From: Paraburkholderia tagetis
Lineage (GTDB): Bacteria; Pseudomonadota; Gammaproteobacteria; Burkholderiales; Burkholderiaceae
Direction of reading: 5' to 3'
Length of the DNA stretch: 64,000 nucleotides
NCBI RefSeq assembly: GCF_022213065.1
Contig: NZ_JAKLJA010000003.1
Coordinates: 248,001 to 312,000, forward strand
A program made the position numbers and the translations under genes. Of the stretch, positions 58,838 through 64,000 are shown in pieces; within the stretch, counting starts at the first letter, position 1; each line of letters begins with the position of its first letter. The notes under the pieces were generated by a model. It made no database searches. It was not told where the DNA came from and saw nothing but the letters and a program-made list of their open reading frames with translations.

Positions 58838-59016
58838 CGCCCTTATTTATAGTCGGAAAAAACTCTGGTCCACGTTCGGCGCTATGTTCGGTTTGCGGAC
58901 CGATGCGCGCCGCTCGTGGACGCGTTTCTTTCCCCAGTCGCGCCTTTTTATAGAGGAAAAAAACTCCCCGCGCGTTGCCGTTTATTGCCGTCGCAGCGCC
59001 TTTTTATAGACGGTAA
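58838..59016 (+). repeat. Three imperfect copies of a gcgcctttttatagacgg word
   Basis: Near copies start at 58838 (cgcccttatttatagtcgg), 58940 (gcgcctttttatagagg) and 58996 (gcgcctttttatagacgg), the first two followed by aaaaaactc. They sit in the gap between the zinc-ribbon pseudogene (58696) and the first toxin-like gene (59344). Function unknown; the ttttata core resembles a -10 box. The gap otherwise shows no gene. Confidence 0.5.
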
Positions 59017-59302
59017 CCCCGGATTCCGTGGCAACCTCGCGATTGGAAACCAGTCGCCGCGCCTTGTGTGGTGAGGGTTTCGCGGTGATGAGTGTGCATC
59101 GCGAGCCAGTCGTGAGCCGCCTCGCATCGATGGTTTTTTCCGTGATCGAAACGCGTACCACTGCCGTTGAAACGCCGGTTTTTTTCCTCGAAGGTGCGTT
59201 TGAGTGGCATCGGGACGCAAAATTACGCGAAGCTTCACCGGCTGCATTCGTTCCGCATCAAATCACAGAAGTCTTATCTACCGCAAAGTCTGCTGCCTTG
59301 CT

Positions 59303-59343
59303 GCGTGCTAGGTATACCTCCTTCACATCGACGCGGAGGAGAT
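59303..59343 (+). promoter_or_regulatory. Conserved leader of toxin-like cassette 1
   Basis: gcgtgctaggtatacc begins 41 nt before the start codon and gcggaggaga abuts it as a strong ribosome binding site. The same words at the same spacing stand before the second cassette at 62521-62561. It is either a 5' untranslated leader with part of a promoter or a short conserved N-terminal coding stretch, since the frame also stays open. Confidence 0.55.
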
Positions 59344-60333
59344 ATGTCGTTACCCGAATGGGGACGCTCATACAATGCGCTGTCCGTGCCGCTGACGAGC
59401 GACTGGCAATGCTCGCTTGTGCCGGCCCGTGACGTGGACGAACCGACTACGTGGTGGAGCTTGCCCTACGACGAACGCCAGAAAAAGCGCAAGGAGCGCG
59501 AAGAACAGATCGAACACGACCGGGTGGATTTCGACCGGCTGTTCCGGGTATCCACCAGCCGCCGCGCCGCACGCGCCTGTAGTGATTTCAGCGCCTATAC
59601 CGCGTTTATCAGGGATCACCTGGGCATCGTGGGCATATCCGCGCCGGTCGATGGCGAAGGCGTGACGCGCATCCTTCGTGACACTGTACGGGATGGCCGG
59701 CTTGTTCCGGCAATCGACCGCGCATGGCGGGGTAGCCGGCGGGTAGACCGATCCTACGCGCCACAAAGCTGGCCGAAGCGAACGCCAGACCCGAAGCCGA
59801 CCGTCTACGGCGTGCGTGACGGCCAGTTCGTCCCGCTCGATGACAACGGATACTTTATCGATCGCACGCCATATGTGCCGGTTGCCGCCAGGGTTGCTGC
59901 GACCGCGAGCAGCGCCGCCAGCTCGGGCGGCGGGACCGATTGGCTTGGCGTGGTCGAAGAAGCGGCGGGCGCTTTGCTCGGCGGCGACTCAGGATCGGAT
60001 GACAATAGCGACGGTGCGCCGGGCATGGCCAATAGCTTGACGAGTGGCGACGATTCAACGCCACTCGGCGATGCGCAGCCGTTTGAGTACAGTGCAGATA
60101 TACGGGGCGGTGACGGCGAGCAAATTGCAGGTATGCCGTTCAATGGTGAGCCAGGGACGTGGATATCGAGTATGCCCGGCACGATGCCGCAAATGCGCCA
60201 ATACGGCGCGAACGGTACCCCGCTCACAGACTTCGATCTCGAGGCGCATCACGGCAACCCTAACCCGCACGCGCACAACTGGGATGGCTACAACCGCGAC
60301 GAGGGCGCGCCGGTCTCCCTGCTTCCTTGGTAA
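59344..60333 (+). CDS. Toxin-like protein of cassette 1, His-rich C-terminal tail
   Basis: A 329 aa protein with no signal peptide. Residues 1-180 form a charged, Trp- and Arg-rich conserved domain (MSLPEWGRSYNALSVPL, DYDERQKKRKEREEQIEHD-type helix at about 42-62). Then comes an Ala/Ser/Gly linker (about 181-240), DDSTPLGDAQPFEYS, and a C-terminal tail (268-329) with GEPGTW, QMRQYGANGTPLTDFDLEAHH and PHAHNW. Such His-rich QMRxY...PHxHxW tails are seen in polymorphic and Rhs-type toxin tips, from memory of that class. GGAGGAGA precedes ATG 59344. The next gene starts 6 nt later and looks like an immunity gene. A paralogue lies at 62562. No catalytic motif is certain. Confidence 0.6.
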   Translation: MSLPEWGRSYNALSVPLTSDWQCSLVPARDVDEPTTWWSLPYDERQKKRKEREEQIEHDRVDFDRLFRVSTSRRAARACSDFSAYTAFIRDHLGIVGISAPVDGEGVTRILRDTVRDGRLVPAIDRAWRGSRRVDRSYAPQSWPKRTPDPKPTVYGVRDGQFVPLDDNGYFIDRTPYVPVAARVAATASSAASSGGGTDWLGVVEEAAGALLGGDSGSDDNSDGAPGMANSLTSGDDSTPLGDAQPFEYSADIRGGDGEQIAGMPFNGEPGTWISSMPGTMPQMRQYGANGTPLTDFDLEAHHGNPNPHAHNWDGYNRDEGAPVSLLPW

Positions 60334-60338
60334 TCGAT

Positions 60339-60704
60339 ATGTCAGAAGAACGATTGAAAGCGTGGGGCTACTTCCACGATTGGTGTCTGGACAGTGTGAC
60401 CGTTGGTCCGAATGCCGAGCCGCGAGAACTAACGCTTGGCTTGTATGTTGGAAATAGACGCGCCGCTATCACATTCAGCGGCGTGACCTGTGTTTCGGTC
60501 GAGCACTTTGGCTTACTGAACATTGTCTACGGCATTCACATCGTCCCGCCAGCGGATTCGAAGTATGCGCGCGCCAGTGCCGTGCTCGAGCGTGGCGAGC
60601 GGCTCAGCCATAGGAAGGCCGCACTACTGGCGTTCGTCTATTCGACGCTCGGCGCTGAGATTGCCATTGAGTGCGATTCCGTGGTGGCGCAGGAAGTGGA
60701 GTGA
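60339..60704 (+). CDS. Putative immunity protein of cassette 1
   Basis: A 121 aa soluble protein starting MSEERLKAWGYFHDWCLDSV. It has no signal or membrane segment. Its relative at 63562 shares FHDW near the start, NI-Y in the middle, STLGAE near the end and a final E-DS element, although overall similarity is low. It follows the toxin-like gene by 6 nt and overlaps the next small gene by GTGA, so all three are translated together. The size and position fit an immunity protein. The family is not recognised with certainty; an in-frame ATG at 60327 is an alternative start. Confidence 0.6.
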   Translation: MSEERLKAWGYFHDWCLDSVTVGPNAEPRELTLGLYVGNRRAAITFSGVTCVSVEHFGLLNIVYGIHIVPPADSKYARASAVLERGERLSHRKAALLAFVYSTLGAEIAIECDSVVAQEVE

Positions 60705-60913
60705 GCACGAATCGAAAGCGGGCTCGCCTGGACGGCCAACTCGGCTGCTTCGTCCAACAGTACGCCCGAAAAGCTCGCCCCGGTGAGCTCGATCCCGATG
60801 ACCGGAAGTCCGACCACAAGATTGCGAAGGCGATGAGGCGGCTATTACCCGACGAGCTTTCCGAGATGTTGTCCGGCGATGACGCGAACACCAATGCAGA
60901 ATCGCCCGATTGA
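60701..60913 (+). CDS. Small basic third protein of cassette 1
   Basis: A 70 aa protein starting with GTG 60701, overlapping the immunity-gene stop as GTGA. It reads MSTNRKRARLDGQLGCFVQQ, then YARKARPGELDPDDRKSDHK and a C-terminal acidic part (LPDELSEMLSGDDAN). The same beginning (MTASRKKMRLAGELGCF) follows the second immunity gene at 63945, so it is a constant part of the cassette. Role unknown; a second antidote, a regulator or an accessory to the toxin are all possible. A terminator follows 6 nt later. Confidence 0.6.
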   Translation: MSTNRKRARLDGQLGCFVQQYARKARPGELDPDDRKSDHKIAKAMRRLLPDELSEMLSGDDANTNAESPD

Positions 60914-60919
60914 AACGCC

Positions 60920-60948
60920 AAAGCCGACCCTCGCGAGTCGGCTTTTTC
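60920..60948 (+). terminator. Intrinsic terminator of cassette 1
   Basis: Stem AAAGCCGAC / GTCGGCTTT with an 8-nt loop and T-run, immediately after the small third gene. It closes the three-gene transcript. Confidence 0.88.
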
Positions 60949-61075
60949 GTGTCCATCGATCGACGTTTTCTACTTTCGCGGTTCGACGAATTGCGTGTAA
61001 TACCGCACGTGCAGAAGACACCTAGCCCCGCGAGCAACGGCGACGTCACGTTGATCGTATTTCTTTCTTTTGCCG

Positions 61076-61423
61076 TTATGCCAGTACTGCGGTACTACGC
61101 CGCCAGCGCTCGAAGGCCGCCGCCTCGATCGCCGCGCGCTCGGCGCCCACGCGGCCACACTCCGCATGGTGAGCATTCAGCCGCTGCCGCTCGTCGCCAT
61201 TCATGATCGGCCTTCCAGCCACGCGGCCAGTGCGCGCTTCTCCGCGGGTGGCGCATTGAGGAGGGGGTGCGCTCGTCGAGTCGGAAAACGTGATGATGTT
61301 GACGAACAGCGTGTCGCCGTCGCTGGCTGCGCGAACCTTCGCCGTGACAAATGCACGCCTGCTCTGGCCGGTGCGTCGCTGCGCAGTGCCGTACAGCTTG
61401 CAGTTGATAAGGCCATCGATCAT
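61076..61423 (-). pseudogene. SSB-like protein fragment fused in frame to a 42-codon ORF
   Basis: The N-terminal 49 residues, MIDGLINCKLYGTAQRRTGQ then RAFVTAKVRAASDGDTLFVN and IITFSDS, resemble the single-stranded-DNA-binding-like OB-fold proteins of bacterial islands. After that the OB-fold is missing and the text becomes linker-like before an internal ATG at 61204 (MNGDERQRLNAHHAECGRVG) which has its own overlap with a TGA of another frame ending LAAWLEGRS. The frame is open for 115 codons, but the composition suggests an internal deletion joined two genes. Its ATG overlaps the stop of the preceding integrase remnant. Confidence 0.45.
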
Positions 61424-61888
61424 CGGTTGCCTCCCTGCTTCGTGTGTTGTCGGCGGCCGCTGGCGGCCCGCTGTGATACCGGGGCTCGGCAGGGCTCCGG
61501 GTAGCTGCGCTCCGTCAGATTCACGCCCTGCGTCGGCGGCTCAACGTACGGGCGCCGCTCGTCCATCCATGCCAGTGCGACGGTCTCGAACGAGTTGGCC
61601 GCCGCCAGCTTCGCCGCACGCTTGTCGTGCTTTCTTGGCTTCGCCCGGATCAGTGCCTGCCGCCAGTTTTTCCCGCGCGGCGTCGCGCCGCTTACGCGCC
61701 TCGACCAGCGAAACCTCGGGATAGGTGCCGAGCGCGAGGCTCTTTTCCTTGCCTCCGATCCGATATTTCAGCACCCAGCGTTTGCCGCCAGCGGGCGTGA
61801 CGAGAAGGAACAGGCCGCCAGCGTCGAACAGCTTCTGCTGCTTTTCTGCCGGCTTGGCATTGCGAACCGCAAGATCGGTGAGAGCCAC
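61420..61888 (-). pseudogene. P4-type integrase, N-terminal remnant fused to a foreign tail
   Basis: From GTG 61888 the protein reads MALTDLAVRNAKPAEKQQKL, FDAGGLFLLVTPAGGKRWVL and KYRIGGKEKSLALGTYPEVS, the arm-binding and N-terminal region of a tyrosine integrase. A one-base insertion near 61625 shifts the frame, after which the integrase continues as KLAAANSFETVALAWMDER. It then changes to RPYVEPPTQGVNLTERSYPE and ends HTKQGGNR at a TGA overlapping the next ATG. The catalytic domain is missing. It lies 200 nt from the tRNA-Leu fragment and transcribes away from it, the usual integrase layout. Confidence 0.7.
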
Positions 61889-62025
61889 GTGGGTGCCCCG
61901 TGCGACGGCCGCAGGGGGCTTTTCGGGGGTCTTTTTCACCACCGAGTTTCGCGAATGCGGTACAACCCCCGGAAAAACCCCGCGTGGGGGTTGTTGGTAC
62001 TGGTGAAAGCTGGGAGTAGTGTGCA

Positions 62026-62059
62026 ACAAAAAACCCCGCGAGACTATATCTGGCGGGGC
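62026..62059 (-). terminator. Minus-strand terminator beside the tRNA-Leu fragment
   Basis: Stem AGCCCCGC / GCGGGGTT, with a 13-nt loop, followed on the minus strand by TTTTTTGTTG. It lies where the terminator of a tRNA-Leu transcript would be. A second inverted repeat (ACAACCCCC / GGGGGTTGT) is at 61963-61995. Confidence 0.65.
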
Positions 62060-62095
62060 TCTCTGGTCAAACGTTGTGAACGTTTGGAAGGTATC

Positions 62096-62150
62096 TGGTG
62101 CCTCGGGCCGGAATCGAACCGGCACTCCTTTCGGAACCGGATTTTGAGTC
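62096..62150 (-). other. 3' half of a tRNA-Leu(CAA) gene, probable attachment site
   Basis: On the minus strand, ACTCAAAATCC gives the anticodon loop with CAA; a variable arm, the T arm with GGTTCGATTCC, the 3' acceptor strand CCGAGGC and ACCA follow. The 5' half (D arm and acceptor 5' strand) is absent; to the right of 62150 the sequence is unrelated. Such 3' fragments are left at the far end of elements that integrate into tRNA genes, so this is most likely an att site. Confidence 0.75.
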
Positions 62151-62561
62151 GCAGATGCGGAGAAAATGGAAACAGGCAGGATGATTAAAAATCAAATAAA
62201 TCAAGAATTTGCTGTTTTCCTCATTTGCCGGTGATTCTCGGTTTCTGCTGCCGAGTGTCCCAAGAGTGTCCCACGCGCTCCGGCGCACGGTGCAGTGCGG
62301 CTGCGGGGCCTTTGCCGCGTCCGAGTTGCACGGGCAATTGCAAGCAGCGATGCGTGCCTGGCGGCAAAGGGGGAGAGGTCTATGCAGTTTGCAGTACGCA
62401 TGTTTTCCTACGGCCGAATGCGTGTGTCATCTCCGGTGGTGTCAAAGGCGCCCAAAGCTCCCCATGCACTTCGCATCAAGCGCGTGGTGGTCAACGTAGC
62501 GCAAGGTCAGCGGCTGGCCAGCGTGCTAGGTATACCCGCTTCAGACCGATGCGGAGGAGAC
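62151..62561. other. Gap between attachment site and cassette 2
   Basis: AT-rich at first (62165-62230), then GC-rich. It carries a direct repeat agtgtcccaagagtgtccca near 62256-62275. No gene is convincing. The end (62521-62561) repeats the leader of cassette 1: gcgtgctaggtatacc and gcggaggaga at identical distance from the ATG. Confidence 0.4.
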
Positions 62562-63548
62562 ATGTCGTTCCCAGAATGGGGGCAATCGTACAACGCACTG
62601 CATGTGCCGCTAACGAGCGACTGGCAATGCTCGCTTGTGCCTGCCCGTGACGTGGATGAGCCCACCTCTTGGTGGAGCTTGTCCTACGATGAACGCCAGA
62701 AGGCGCGCAAGGAGCGTGAGGAACAGATCGAGCAGGACCGGCTGGACTTTGACCGGTACTTCCGGGTAGGCACCAGTCGCCGCGCTGCGCGTGGCTGTAG
62801 TGACTTCAGCGCCTATGTCGCGTTTATCAGCGAACACCTTCGCATCTCGGGCCTGTCTGCGCCGGTCGATGGTGAGGGCGTGACGCGCGTCCTGCGCGAT
62901 GCGGTACGCGATGGTGCGCTCATACCCGCTATTAACCGGGCGTGGCGGGGCAGCCGCCGGGTTGGCCGGTCCTATGCGCCGCAAAGCTGGCCGAAGCGGG
63001 CACCCGATCCAAAGCCGACCATCTACGGGGTACGCAATGGCGAGTTCGTCCCGCTCGATGCGAATGGGTACTTTATCGACAGGACGCCCTACGTGCCGGC
63101 TGCTGCGAGGGTTGCCGCGACCGCCAGCAATGTCGCCAGTTCTGGCAGCGGGTTTGACTGGCTCGGTGCGGTCGAGACTGCGGCGGGGGCCGTGCTCGGT
63201 GGCGATGCTCTCTCGGGTGATGATGGCACGCTCGACAATGATTTCGCGAGCGGCGCGAGCGACGATTCAACGCCGTTCGGTGATGCGCAGCCGTTCGAGT
63301 ACAGCGACGATTTGCCGGACGGTGATGCATTCGACGTTGCTAAAACTCCCAATCTGGGTGACCCCGGAACTTGGTACACCAATCCGGGAAGCGGACAAAT
63401 GAGGTTATACGGCGACGGTGGAAAGCCCGTTGTGGATCTGGATTTCGACCACATCCACAATGGCCTGCAACCGCACGCCCACAACTGGAGCAATGGCGTC
63501 CGGGATGGCGGTGACGATGTTGTTCCCTTCAGCCCCTGGAACCCCTAA
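62562..63548 (+). CDS. Toxin-like protein of cassette 2, His-rich C-terminal tail
   Basis: A 328 aa paralogue of the protein at 59344. Residues 1-190 agree with it at most positions (MSFPEWGQSYNALHVPL, then LTSDWQCSLVPARDVDEP). The Ala/Ser-rich linker and acidic spacer differ in detail, and DDSTPFGDAQPFEYS is kept. The C-terminal tail (266-328) again has GDPGTW, QMRLYGDGGKPVVDLDFDHIH and PHAHNW, but its spacer and last residues are different. No signal peptide or catalytic motif is certain. It starts with GGAGGAGA before ATG 62562 and is followed 13 nt later by its own immunity-like gene. The domain order fits a polymorphic toxin; delivery route is unknown. Confidence 0.6.
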   Translation: MSFPEWGQSYNALHVPLTSDWQCSLVPARDVDEPTSWWSLSYDERQKARKEREEQIEQDRLDFDRYFRVGTSRRAARGCSDFSAYVAFISEHLRISGLSAPVDGEGVTRVLRDAVRDGALIPAINRAWRGSRRVGRSYAPQSWPKRAPDPKPTIYGVRNGEFVPLDANGYFIDRTPYVPAAARVAATASNVASSGSGFDWLGAVETAAGAVLGGDALSGDDGTLDNDFASGASDDSTPFGDAQPFEYSDDLPDGDAFDVAKTPNLGDPGTWYTNPGSGQMRLYGDGGKPVVDLDFDHIHNGLQPHAHNWSNGVRDGGDDVVPFSPWNP

Positions 63549-63561
63549 CGGAACTTACTAG

Positions 63562-63945
63562 ATGGATGCGATCAAGAATTACGGTTCTTTTCACGATTGG
63601 TATTTGCTGAGTATCTCGGCAGACATGAAAGCCGAGCTTGTGGAACTGTTATTGATGTTCGATGACAGAAAACAGCGCGCTCGTGTGGTTTTCAAAGGGG
63701 CATCGCGCTGCCTGGTAAATGATTTCTTGATTCAGAACATCATTTACGAAGCGAAGATACTCACCGACTTCGACTCTGGCGAATACGAGCGCGCGCTGGA
63801 TTCGCTAGAGAAGTCATACTTTGGAAAAGTGAACCGCGAGCCGAAGCCGATAGCTGTTTTTTCGGCCACACTCGGTGCGGAACTATTGGTCGAATTCGAT
63901 TCGCTCGAAGTAGAACCGATATCGCCTGCAATCGCTACAACCTGA
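63562..63945 (+). CDS. Putative immunity protein of cassette 2
   Basis: A 127 aa soluble protein, MDAIKNYGSFHDWYLLSISA at the start, STLGAELLVEFDSLEVEP-like near the end (FSATLGAELLVEFDS). It is a diverged relative of the protein at 60339; far more diverged than the toxin-like partners are from each other. The stop shares bases with the start of the next gene (TGATG). A role as the cognate immunity protein is inferred from position and size. Confidence 0.6.
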   Translation: MDAIKNYGSFHDWYLLSISADMKAELVELLLMFDDRKQRARVVFKGASRCLVNDFLIQNIIYEAKILTDFDSGEYERALDSLEKSYFGKVNREPKPIAVFSATLGAELLVEFDSLEVEPISPAIATT

Positions 63946-64000
63946 TGACTGCAAGTCGAAAGAAGATGCGCCTTGCCGGTGAACTCGGCTGCTTCGCGCA
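63945..64000 (+). CDS. Small basic third protein of cassette 2, 5' part
   Basis: Starts with ATG 63945, overlapping the immunity-gene stop, and runs off the right edge after 18 codons: MTASRKKMRLAGELGCFA. This matches the beginning of the small protein at 60701 (Lys/Arg start, RL-G-LGCF), which supports a conserved third gene in the cassette. Confidence 0.55.
   Translation, partial: MTASRKKMRLAGELGCFA

Noticed and set aside
59028..59432. A 134-codon plus-strand ORF overlapping the start of the first toxin-like gene
   Set aside because: It overlaps out of frame with a gene that has a strong ribosome binding site and a paralogue; no support of its own.
62096..62150. A complete functional tRNA-Leu gene
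   Set aside because: The D arm, the 5' anticodon-stem strand and the 5' acceptor strand are missing on the right side.

Overview
The window is high-GC DNA from a betaproteobacterium of the Burkholderiaceae. Genus Burkholderia, Paraburkholderia or Caballeronia is likely; the call rests on gene content and order (ileS-lspA-coaBC, clpS-clpA, fkpB-ispH, convergent nadAC/nadB, livHMGF without a binding protein) and on the protein wording. The species cannot be fixed from sequence reading alone. Most of positions 1-56200 is ordinary, dense core chromosome with clear intrinsic terminators.

Layout. 1-437: 5' end of a secreted low-complexity protein. 1005-7260: a peptide/opine-type ABC uptake operon on the minus strand (binding protein, two permeases, fused double ATPase). 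7570-10802: a lower-GC accessory patch holding a PstI/BsuBI-like restriction-modification pair. 10824-15905: cupin, second-type elongation factor G, DUF192 protein with a 13-bp tandem repeat after its stop codon, a tiny Lys/Ala-rich secreted protein and RluE. 16275-20845: isocitrate dehydrogenase, SYLF lipoprotein, a Cys/His-rich secreted protein with a multicopper oxidase (copper handling), and a cold-shock protein with a good promoter and a 5' leader of about 135 nt. 21510-25783: clpS-clpA and an amino-acid permease. 25848-33216: minus-strand housekeeping block dut, LLM oxidoreductase, coaBC, lspA, ileS, ribF. 33393-44495: purN, RsmB-type methyltransferase, desaturase, nadA-nadC facing nadB, rpmB-rpmG, radC, fkpB-ispH. 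44496-49135: a long leader region with a small leucine-free ORF and terminator, then livHMGF. 49246-56122: argD, an iron-sulfur flavin reductase, an epimerase-like protein, rsuA and poxB.

After the poxB terminator (about 56210) the character changes to a decayed integrative element running past the right edge. It holds frameshifted hypothetical genes, a zinc-ribbon pseudogene with two single-base deletions, the N-terminal stub of a P4-type integrase fused to unrelated tails, and the 3' half of a tRNA-Leu(CAA) gene at 62096-62150, which looks like an attachment site. Two copies of one unusual three-gene cassette sit on the two sides of this attachment site: a 328-329 aa protein with a conserved N-terminal domain and a His-rich C-terminal tail resembling polymorphic-toxin tips, an overlapping or adjacent 121-127 aa partner that looks like an immunity protein, and a small basic protein translationally coupled to it. 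This duplicated cassette is the best candidate in the window for an undescribed system, probably toxin-immunity. Function is inferred from architecture, not shown.
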